Assembly: GCA_026985785.1 (NCBI GenBank)
Contig: JALSPT010000198.1
Location: 1 to 29,696 of the forward strand
Origin: Anaerolineales bacterium
GTDB lineage: Bacteria; Chloroflexota; Anaerolineae; Anaerolineales; DRMV01
Length of the DNA stretch: 29,696 bases
Direction: 5' to 3'
Below, in pieces: positions 16,254 through 22,500 of this stretch. The translations under genes were made by a program, and so were the position numbers. A model generated the notes under the pieces. It saw only the letters and a list, made by a program, of their open reading frames with translations. It was not told the DNA's origin and ran no database searches. Within the stretch, counting starts at the first letter, position 1, and each line of letters starts with the position of its first letter.

Positions 16254-16436
16254 ATGTTGTAGAAAGGGCATTCCGAGGCTTGATCTCTCCCCTCCCCCTG
16301 GCGGAGGCTTGCCCTCCGCTAACGCTCCAGGCGAGCCTCCGCCTGTCCCCTCCCCTCCCTTACAAAAGGGAGGGGAGGGGGAAACTGCCGCAGGCGGTGG
16401 GGGTTGGGTGAGATCCTTGACGGCATTCTACAACAT
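16254..16436. repeat. MITE-like palindromic element with 11-bp terminal inverted repeats
   Basis: Perfect 11-bp terminal inverted repeats (ATGTTGTAGAA at 16254-16264 and its complement at 16426-16436) bound about 183 bases that contain no ORF. The inside folds strongly. One stem of about 14 bp with one G-U pair joins GGCGGAGGCT (from about 16300) to AGCCTCCGCC. A second, about 15 bp, joins the CCCCTCCCCTCCCTT run to AAGGGAGGGGAGGGG across the loop ACAA. Polypurine/polypyrimidine runs dominate. I could not see a clear target-site duplication. This design fits a non-autonomous mobile element or a dispersed genome palindrome. The element lies between two - strand genes, about 50 bases upstream of the scpA promoter. 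Confidence 0.65.
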
Positions 16437-16461
16437 CCGCATGCACCCTTGAGAAGGTGTT

Positions 16462-16480
16462 GGGTACGGGGTGCCCTTTT
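16462..16480 (+). terminator. Short + strand hairpin with T-tract in the 16191-16562 gap
   Basis: GGGTAC (16462-16467) pairs with GTGCCC (16471-16476), with one G-U pair, and TTTT follows. It has the form of a weak intrinsic terminator on the + strand, although both flanking genes are on the - strand. Confidence 0.35.
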
Positions 16481-16506
16481 CTGTGGGTTATGCGGATAGA
16501 ATGCGA

Positions 16507-16536
16507 CGGGCGCTGAGGAATATCAGCGCCCGCTTT
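16507..16536. terminator. Strong hairpin downstream of the sortase-fusion gene
   Basis: CGGGCGCTGA (16507-16516) pairs perfectly with TCAGCGCCCG (16523-16532) across a 6-base loop. On the + strand it is followed by CTTTT. On the - strand, where the sortase gene ends about 30 bases earlier, no U-tract follows. It may still stabilise or terminate the sortase transcript, but its tail points the other way. Confidence 0.5.
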
Positions 16537-16562
16537 TCACGCGACGTTGCACGCTTGGGGTG

Positions 16563-19157
16563 TTATCGGTCAGGCGATGCGGCGATCAACACAGCCTGGA
16601 CCACCACGCGATGGAGATAAGTGCCGGAGGCCTCGTCGTAATCCTGGCAGGTGAGCAGGGTCAGCCAGGGTTTTGTTTTGTGAGCGAGGACGGTGGGGTC
16701 GTGGGCGGTGGTGGTACGCACTTCGCGAACTTGGTAAATGTAGCGTAATCCGTAAGCGTGGATGATGATGCGGTCGCCCCATCGCAAGCGGACGAGGTGG
16801 GCAAAGGGGCCTGGCAAGCCGGTGGGTAGGTAGTTGTGAGCGGTAAGCACTGCATTGCCCGGCCAGGTAGGGAAGGCTGTACCTTCGAGCCAGCCGACGT
16901 CGTTCCACAGCCAGTTGAGGTTCCACCCCGCCTGGGTGCTTCGCGGCACGCCGACAATGCGCAGTCGTTCTCCTAATTTGGGGATTTCCAGCCACAGCCC
17001 TCCCATGTCTTGGTAAGAAAAGGCTGTGGGGCGTTGGGGCACCGCGCTGACCTTCCCTGCGGGGAAGCCGGTGCGGGGCAGGGTGGGAGGATGGACGGAG
17101 GCGCTGGCTGTCACGCTGGGGTCCGAGCGGGTATCCACCACACCGTCGCGGTTTGCGTCGTAATAGGCACGGCTGGTGTTCGCTACAGGGTTGAGGTCGG
17201 GGGCAAGTACCTTTACCTGGAAGGTGATCACGACCTCGTTGTTTGCCGAGGCTTCATCGGTGGCGCCAGGGTCGGGGCCGAGGATGCCTTCCCAAACGAT
17301 GCGGTTGTAGGCGCTGTCGTAGGTGCAGGTCGTTGTTGTGGAGACGCCGCGGGCTTCGCAGGTCAGGGATCCGGGGAGGTATTGTGTGCCTGCGGTGATG
17401 GGGTCATGGATGGCGACGGCCATGCTGGTGGTGTTGGGGTTGAGCCACACCTGACGCCATTCGACGACCGGCCACTCACCGCTATAGCCTATTTTGGTGC
17501 CCAGAGGCGGGTCGAAGGGGGGAAGTGTAGGGGTAGGCGTCGGTGTGGGGGTGTTGGTCGGCGTGGGCGTGAAGGTGGCCGTGGGTGTGGGTGTAAAGGT
17601 CGCCGTCGGTGTAGGCGTGAAGGTGGCCGTGGGTGTGGGTGTAAAGGTCGCCGTCGGTGTAGGCGTGAAGGTGGCCGTGGGTGTGGGTGTAAAGGTCGCC
17701 GTCGGCGTAGGCGTGAAGGTGGCCGTGGGTGTGGGTGTGAAGGTGGGTGTGGGCATGGGCATGAGAGTGGCCGTCGGCGTGGGCGTGAAGGTGGCCGTGG
17801 GTGTGGGTGTGGGCGTGGGCTGGCAGGTATGATCACCGTAGGCAATCAGATATCCGGGGGTACTGCCCCCATCAGGACTGCCGCCTACTACATAGAGATT
17901 GCCACACGCGTCCAGCCCAACTTCGCCTTCCACGTCGCCGGCGTTGTCTCCGCCGGGGTTGATGAACCATAATTGGTTCCCGTCTTGGTCGAAAGCGTAG
18001 ATTTGGGCGTAATGGTTTGTGATGAAAATGTGACCGTCTTTGTCTACCACGGGCGATGCCCGCACGTTTTTCCCTATCGCGCGTTTCCACAGCAGAGATG
18101 GAGCGCTCCCTTGATCTTCCAAGGCAAAAAGGTAAGAGGTGCTGTTGCTTCTGTTGGCGAAGTAGATGCGGACCTTGCCCCCTTCCTCACCTACTGCTGG
18201 CGAACTGTGAATCCGGACGCCCGCATCGTAGCGCCACTTCAGCGCGCCGGTGGCGGCATTGAGGGCGTAGAGATAATGGTCTTCCGAGCCTACATAAATT
18301 ACGCCGTTCCAGTAGGCCGGGGAACTATAGACTTTCCCGCCGGTCGTGTATGACCACGTGGGTGAGGGAGGCGAGGTGGCGGCCTGGGCAGAGACGGCGA
18401 TGATCTTGCCGGAGTTGGAGCCTACGATGATGAGATCGTCATCAGGGTCGTAAACAGGAGAGCTCCACACGCTGCCCCCGGTCCCCACGCCTCCGTTCCA
18501 CCAAGGATCGAAGGTGACGCTGTTTACCTGTCCCCCAGAAGTAGTTTTTTGAATCTTCCAGGCATAGAGGGAACTGCCGCAGCCGTTGTAAAGGACTTCC
18601 TCGTTTCCCCGTTGAAGGAGCAGTGGGCCGCCTTTGGAGCCGCTTTTGCTGCACTTCACCGATCCTAAGATGGTGCCATCGGATGCTCGCACAGCATAGA
18701 TGTCCGGGTCGCTGTTGCTTTGATCCCAGACGGGAACATAGAGCACCCCATCGGTGTCTATCGCTGGGATGCTTCGGATAGGGTCGTTATCGTCATCCAA
18801 CGTCGTGGCCCACTTTTGGTTGCCGTCTGGGTTGACGGCGTAGAGCGTGTCGTTCAGGCCAACGTAGATGGTGCCATCGGTATCTATGGCGGGTGAAAGT
18901 GGAAAACTATAGGCGGTGTGGTTGGCAATGGCAAAACGCCATAACTGCGAAGGTTTGGCGCTGGGCCCCGCGTAAGGCGCGTGGCCGGAATGAGTCGTGT
19001 GGTAACGCCACATGGGTTTGGGCGTATCGGCCAGGGCTTGCCCTTGTGCCAAGGCCTGTTCGAGGCCATAAAATATCACCATGCTGACGATAAGCCCTGC
19101 AATGATAGCCCCCATGGCCATCTTTTGTGAGACGCGAATCTTGTGGAGATGAACCAT
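16563..19157 (-). CDS. Secreted beta-propeller / DUF11-like / LPRTG / sortase fusion protein
   Basis: This 864-residue surface protein starts with a membrane-spanning signal (about 10-38), then a PQQ-type beta-propeller (about 50-440) with blade motifs such as DTDGTIYVGLNDTLYAVNPD, NGVIYVGSEDHYLYALN and GHIFITNHYAQIYAFDQDG. A Thr-Pro linker follows (about 447-544), then a DUF11-like beta domain (about 548-680) with two cysteines (LTCEARG, TTCTYD). Next comes LPRTG at 693-697, and a sortase domain (about 705-860) with all catalytic residues: His774 (TAHNY), Cys837 (LLTCQ) and Arg850 (YLHRV). Sortases are cysteine transpeptidases that cut LPxTG-like signals and join the product to the wall or to pilins. 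The ATG at 19157 has GGAGG 7 bases upstream. The sortase class is uncertain. The LPRTG is not followed by a membrane anchor and charged tail, so whether it is used as a cleavage site is open. Confidence 0.88.
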   Translation of the reverse strand: MVHLHKIRVSQKMAMGAIIAGLIVSMVIFYGLEQALAQGQALADTPKPMWRYHTTHSGHAPYAGPSAKPSQLWRFAIANHTAYSFPLSPAIDTDGTIYVGLNDTLYAVNPDGNQKWATTLDDDNDPIRSIPAIDTDGVLYVPVWDQSNSDPDIYAVRASDGTILGSVKCSKSGSKGGPLLLQRGNEEVLYNGCGSSLYAWKIQKTTSGGQVNSVTFDPWWNGGVGTGGSVWSSPVYDPDDDLIIVGSNSGKIIAVSAQAATSPPSPTWSYTTGGKVYSSPAYWNGVIYVGSEDHYLYALNAATGALKWRYDAGVRIHSSPAVGEEGGKVRIYFANRSNSTSYLFALEDQGSAPSLLWKRAIGKNVRASPVVDKDGHIFITNHYAQIYAFDQDGNQLWFINPGGDNAGDVEGEVGLDACGNLYVVGGSPDGGSTPGYLIAYGDHTCQPTPTPTPTATFTPTPTATLMPMPTPTFTPTPTATFTPTPTATFTPTPTATFTPTPTATFTPTPTATFTPTPTATFTPTPTATFTPTPTNTPTPTPTPTLPPFDPPLGTKIGYSGEWPVVEWRQVWLNPNTTSMAVAIHDPITAGTQYLPGSLTCEARGVSTTTTCTYDSAYNRIVWEGILGPDPGATDEASANNEVVITFQVKVLAPDLNPVANTSRAYYDANRDGVVDTRSDPSVTASASVHPPTLPRTGFPAGKVSAVPQRPTAFSYQDMGGLWLEIPKLGERLRIVGVPRSTQAGWNLNWLWNDVGWLEGTAFPTWPGNAVLTAHNYLPTGLPGPFAHLVRLRWGDRIIIHAYGLRYIYQVREVRTTTAHDPTVLAHKTKPWLTLLTCQDYDEASGTYLHRVVVQAVLIAASPDR
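17526..17819 (-). repeat. Coding tandem repeat for the Thr-Pro linker of the sortase fusion
   Basis: About 294 bases encode repeated TFTPTPTA units of 8 residues (24 bases). At DNA level two codon variants alternate, giving a 48-base higher-order unit that starts at 17569, 17617 and 17665 with nearly identical copies, then a diverging fourth copy from 17713. Such arrays expand and contract by slippage, so linker length probably varies among strains. It acts as a rigid extended spacer between the propeller and the C-terminal domains. Confidence 0.85.
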
Positions 19158-19177
19158 TCTCCCACCTCCGGAGAATG
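19155..19177 (-). promoter_or_regulatory. Hairpin that sequesters the ribosome site of the sortase-fusion gene
   Basis: On the - strand CATTCTCC pairs perfectly over 8 bp with GGAGAATG. The 7-base loop GGAGGTG is the Shine-Dalgarno and the 3' arm contains the ATG. This would limit translation unless opened. The gene-distal rest of the 19158-19512 gap holds the sortase leader, the divergent promoters and no credible ORF. Confidence 0.55.
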
Positions 19178-19390
19178 TGAGAGGCCGGTTGCGCCACTGG
19201 CTCCACAGATGAGCATGGCGCCCAGGTTGCCCATTTGTTTCTTTGCCGCTGTCTTGTTTCGCATCTGCCCAAAAGGCAGCAGGCTCCTTGCCCTTGGCCG
19301 GGACGAGATTCTTTATTTTCCCAAAAAAACGCTACATTGCTTTGAAGGGCTTTGGAACCTGTTTATTTCAGGATGGTTGCAGTTTTGCAA

Positions 19391-19399
19391 ATTGTATCA
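19391..19399 (-). promoter_or_regulatory. Candidate extended -10 promoter of the sortase-fusion gene
   Basis: On the - strand TGATACAAT (TGn plus TACAAT) occurs at 19399-19391. No good -35 box lies at the right distance. Transcription from here would give a leader of about 225 bases before the ATG at 19157. Confidence 0.4.
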
Positions 19400-19462
19400 T
19401 GGAAAAAGGTTTCGGTTTTGAAGTTGCAATGCGTAGAACGCGCGGTGGTGACCGAAATGCGC

Positions 19463-19468
19463 TATAAT
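19463..19468 (+). promoter_or_regulatory. Candidate -10 box of the rel operon
   Basis: A perfect TATAAT lies 45 bases upstream of the chosen rel ATG, with no recognisable -35 box. The predicted start site falls near 19475, next to an in-frame TTG at 19474, so a leaderless TTG start is an alternative to the ATG at 19513. Confidence 0.5.
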
Positions 19469-19512
19469 ACCGCTTGTCTGTCCACTATACCCGTTCTCGT
19501 GTGGATACCTTT

Positions 19513-21720
19513 ATGGATATCGAACGGCTTTTAGAGCGTCTCCCTTCCTATTACACCGTTGCCGACAAGATGCTGGTCGAGCGCGCCTACCGGGTGGCTG
19601 CTAAAGTGCATGAGGGCCAGAAGCGCGCCTCGGGAGAGCCTTATGTCACCCATTGTCTGGCGGTGGCCGAAATTTTGGTGGAATTGCGAATGCCCCCCGC
19701 AGTCGTCGCGGCGGGGCTTTTGCATGATACCGTCGAAGATACCGATCTGACTCTGGATGACATTCGGCGTGATTTCGGCGATGAAGTGGCTTCGCTGGTG
19801 GATGGGGTCACCAAACTGGTCTCCCTGCCGCGGGTGTCGCGGGCCGACGGCGTTTCCCCGGCGGACGCGCATGATGTGGATACGGAGAGCTCCCTCAGGG
19901 AGTGGCAACGCAAGCGGGCGCTGACGAACGAATCACTGCGCAAGACTTTTCTGGCTATGAGCAAGGATATTCGCGTGGTGATCATCAAACTGGCCGACCG
20001 TCTGCACAATATGCGCACGCTTGCTTCGCTGCCGCCGGGCAAGCAGCGCCGTATTGCCCGTCAGACGCTGGATATCTTTGCCCCCTTGGCCAATCGGTTG
20101 GGCATCTGGCAGATCAAATGGGAGTTGGAGGACCTCGCTTTCCGCTATGTCGACCCCGAAGCCTACAAAGAGATCGCCCGCAAGCTGGCCGAGCGGCGCA
20201 CCGAGCGAGAGCGCGAAATGGAGCGGGTGATTGCGCGCATCCGTGAGGTACTATCTCAGGCCGGTATTCGGGCACAGATCTCTGGCCGCCCGAAGCACAT
20301 CTACTCCATCTATCGCAAAATGCAGCGTAAGGGGGTGCCGTTTGAGGCGTTGAGCGATATTCGCGGGGTGCGGGTGATTGTGGACGATGTGCCGACCTGC
20401 TATACCGTGTTGGGTGTGGTGCATACCCACTGGAAACCCATCCCTGGCGAATTCGACGATTACATTGCCAATCCAAAGGACAATTCCTACCAATCGTTGC
20501 ACACGGCGGTGGTTTTCGAGGACGGCAAGGTGCTGGAGATTCAGATCCGCACCCAGGAGATGCACCGCAAAGCCGAATACGGCATTGCCGCGCATTGGCG
20601 TTACAAAGAAGGTGATGGGGTGATCGACGAGGAATTCGAGCGCAAGGTCAACTGGCTGCGGCAGTTGATGGAATGGCAGCAGGATGTGTCGGATGCATCG
20701 GAATTCCTCGATGGCATGAAGACTGATGTCTTCAATGACCGCATTTACGTCTTTACCCCGCGGGGGGACATCCTTGACTTGCCCGCGGGGGCGACGCCCA
20801 TCGATTTTGCTTACCACATCCATACCGAAATTGGCCATCGTTGCCGCGGGGCGAAGGTGAACGGCAAACTGGTGCCGCTGAGTTACAAACTCAAGACCGG
20901 CGACCAGGTCGAAATCCTCACGGCGCGACGCGGTGGCCCAAGCCGCGATTGGCTCAACCCGCACCTTGGTTTGGTGAAAACCCAACGCGCGCGCGCCAAG
21001 ATCCGGCAGTGGTTCAAAAAGCAGGCTCGCGAGCAAAACCTGGCTCACGGGAAGGCCGTGCTCGAAAGGGAATTCAAGCGACTGGGCTTGGAGAGCGTCG
21101 ACCTGGAAAACCTGGCGCATTATTTCAACTACCGCACCGTGGAGGACTTTTACGTCGGTGTGGGGTGCGGCGATGTGTCGCTGACGCGGATTGTCAACCG
21201 CTTGGCAGAAGTCGAAAAGGAAAGCCAAAAGCCCCTTTTGCCGACTCGCCCTCGCGAAACGAAGGTAGAAGGCGGTGACGAGGTCACCATCATGGGGTTG
21301 AAAGGGATGCTGATTCACATGGCCAAATGCTGTCACCCCACCCCAGGCGACCCTATTGTAGGCTATATCACCCGCGGGCGCGGCGCAGTAATCCATCGCC
21401 AGGATTGCCCTAACATCTTGCGGGTCCAGGAGAAAGGCCGGCTGGTGCAAGTGTCGTGGGGCGTGCCCAGCCACGCTTATGCCGTGCCCGTGCGGGTGCG
21501 GGCGTATGATCGTGAGGGTTTGATGAAGGACATTACCGCCGTGATTGCCGATGAAGGCGTCAGCATTGAGGATGTGAGCGTCAAAGTGTCTGACCGCACG
21601 GGACAGGCGACGGTCGACCTGGTGTTGTCCGTGCGAGATATTGCTCATCTCAGCCGCGTGCTCAATCGGTTGGCCAATTTGCCCAACGTCTTGGATGCTT
21701 CACGCCAACGCGCCGGATAG
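19513..21720 (+). CDS. rel: Bifunctional (p)ppGpp synthetase/hydrolase Rel (RelA/SpoT family)
   Basis: This is the stringent-response enzyme that makes and breaks (p)ppGpp in response to amino-acid starvation sensed on ribosomes. The 735-residue product has the HD hydrolase domain (about 20-180) with the full catalytic motif HDTVED (His71, Asp72, Glu75, Asp76), the synthetase domain (about 240-365; SGRPKHIYSIYRKMQ, DIRGVRVIVDD, FDDYIANPKDNSYQSLHTAV), TGS (about 400-460; YVFTPRGDILDLPAGATPIDFAYHIHTEIGHRC), a zinc-finger/CC block (KCCHPTPGDPIVGYITRGRG), and ACT (about 655-735). The synthetase loop reads EFDD, the acidic form usual in RelA, although the hydrolase site looks intact. The ATG at 19513 starts the family-typical sequence; GTG 19501 and TTG 19474 are in-frame alternatives. 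It heads a five-gene operon. Confidence 0.95.
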   Translation: MDIERLLERLPSYYTVADKMLVERAYRVAAKVHEGQKRASGEPYVTHCLAVAEILVELRMPPAVVAAGLLHDTVEDTDLTLDDIRRDFGDEVASLVDGVTKLVSLPRVSRADGVSPADAHDVDTESSLREWQRKRALTNESLRKTFLAMSKDIRVVIIKLADRLHNMRTLASLPPGKQRRIARQTLDIFAPLANRLGIWQIKWELEDLAFRYVDPEAYKEIARKLAERRTEREREMERVIARIREVLSQAGIRAQISGRPKHIYSIYRKMQRKGVPFEALSDIRGVRVIVDDVPTCYTVLGVVHTHWKPIPGEFDDYIANPKDNSYQSLHTAVVFEDGKVLEIQIRTQEMHRKAEYGIAAHWRYKEGDGVIDEEFERKVNWLRQLMEWQQDVSDASEFLDGMKTDVFNDRIYVFTPRGDILDLPAGATPIDFAYHIHTEIGHRCRGAKVNGKLVPLSYKLKTGDQVEILTARRGGPSRDWLNPHLGLVKTQRARAKIRQWFKKQAREQNLAHGKAVLEREFKRLGLESVDLENLAHYFNYRTVEDFYVGVGCGDVSLTRIVNRLAEVEKESQKPLLPTRPRETKVEGGDEVTIMGLKGMLIHMAKCCHPTPGDPIVGYITRGRGAVIHRQDCPNILRVQEKGRLVQVSWGVPSHAYAVPVRVRAYDREGLMKDITAVIADEGVSIEDVSVKVSDRTGQATVDLVLSVRDIAHLSRVLNRLANLPNVLDASRQRAG

Positions 21721-21754
21721 CCGCCGGAGACTTCGTTTACCTTGGAGGTGCTGC

Positions 21755-22204
21755 ATGACCATGCAAGCCGTGCCGAAAACCAAGGCCTATATTGCCTCGG
21801 TGGTGCTGGCCTTGTTGGGGCTGGCCGATGCCACTTATCTCACCGTGCTCAAATTTACCCATCACGAGGCCATGTGCGCCGGAGTGGGGGATTGCTACAC
21901 GGTCAACACCAGCCCATACGCCGAGATCCACGGCGTGCCCATTGCTTTGTTGGGGGCGCTGGCCTATCTGGCCATCCTTTTCCTGCTGTGGTTCGAGCGC
22001 CACCACCCTTTGGGGCGGGTGTACGCGCCGTGGGGGGTGTTTGGCCTGGTTTTCGCCGGCGTGTTGTATTCGGCATACCTGACCTACCTGGAGGCAGAGG
22101 TCATCCACGCGTTTTGTCCCTACTGTTTGCTTTCGGCCACTATCTTGCTTTTTTTGCTGGTTTTGGCTATCATTCGCCTGCTCAACGAAACCCCCGATGC
22201 GTAG
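21755..22204 (+). CDS. VKOR family (vitamin K epoxide reductase-like) membrane protein
   Basis: Bacterial VKOR re-oxidises a DsbA-like partner outside the membrane and passes electrons to quinone, so it drives disulfide formation in secreted proteins. The 149-residue product has four membrane segments (about 12-32, 61-80, 95-112, 122-142). The loop cysteine pair is Cys41/Cys47 in MCAGVGDCYTVNTSPYAEIHGVP, with the conserved Ser53. The active-site CPYC is Cys121/Cys124. It lacks the fused thioredoxin domain found in some bacterial VKORs, and no DsbA-like gene is in the window. The ATG at 21755 has GGAGG 6 bases upstream; the longer frame overlaps rel. It lies 34 bases after rel in the same operon. 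Confidence 0.92.
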   Translation: MTMQAVPKTKAYIASVVLALLGLADATYLTVLKFTHHEAMCAGVGDCYTVNTSPYAEIHGVPIALLGALAYLAILFLLWFERHHPLGRVYAPWGVFGLVFAGVLYSAYLTYLEAEVIHAFCPYCLLSATILLFLLVLAIIRLLNETPDA

Positions 22205-22230
22205 CGCATCTTGTTCAGGAGGCGTAAGCC

Positions 22231-22449
22231 ATGCCCCGTATTCGCTGTGCGTATGAGGACTGCGTGTTCCTGGATGACCACTATTGCACGGCTGCCGAGG
22301 TGAGTATCGACCCCGACCAGGGATGTTTGACCTACAAGCCGATGGCCGAGATGCTGGATGAATGGGACGACGACCCGCTGGATGACGACGACCTTTTGGA
22401 TGACGATGATTTGCTGGAAGACGATGATTTTTGGGACGACGAGTTGTGA
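22231..22449 (+). CDS. Small four-cysteine protein with acidic Asp-rich tail (DUF1540-like N-terminus)
   Basis: This 72-residue protein has two parts. Residues 1-34 carry four cysteines (Cys6, Cys11, Cys19, Cys32) spaced C-x4-C-x7-C-x12-C. The context CVFLDDHYCTAAEVSIDPDQGCLTY resembles DUF1540-type small cysteine domains, so a bound metal such as zinc is plausible. Residues 43-72 are almost all Asp, Glu, Leu and Trp, giving a very acidic tail of repeated DDDLL units. A strong AGGAGG precedes the ATG by 8 bases, and it sits 26 bases after the VKOR gene, so it is certainly a real gene. Function is unknown. The acidic tail could mimic nucleic acid or bind basic partners; that is speculation. 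Confidence 0.85.
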   Translation: MPRIRCAYEDCVFLDDHYCTAAEVSIDPDQGCLTYKPMAEMLDEWDDDPLDDDDLLDDDDLLEDDDFWDDEL

Positions 22450-22500
22450 GCGGGCGGCGGCTTGTTTGCTCTCTGGAATGGCCGTCAGAGGGGAGCGGTA

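Noticed and set aside
17526..17819. Tandem repeats considered as a CRISPR array
   Set aside because: The repeat is in frame, codes for Thr-Pro units, has no unique spacers of equal length, and no cas genes are nearby.
19076..19264. 61-codon - strand frame overlapping the sortase start
   Set aside because: It overlaps the sortase coding start in another phase and its peptide shows no known features; no clear Shine-Dalgarno precedes it.
19185..19385. Possible cyclic-di-GMP (GEMM) or SAM riboswitch in the sortase leader
   Set aside because: Fragments such as GGCAAC and GCGAAAC recall parts of these motifs, but I could not assemble the conserved core with its paired stems, so no riboswitch class is called.
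19143..19421. 92-codon + strand frame in the divergent promoter region
   Set aside because: It begins inside the sortase gene on the opposite strand, and its peptide lacks any recognisable domain.
22462..22500. Earlier in-frame start for the ProRS-like gene
   Set aside because: The family sequence begins with MRLSELFG at 22501, which has a GGGGAG ribosome site; the extra 13 residues are untypical.
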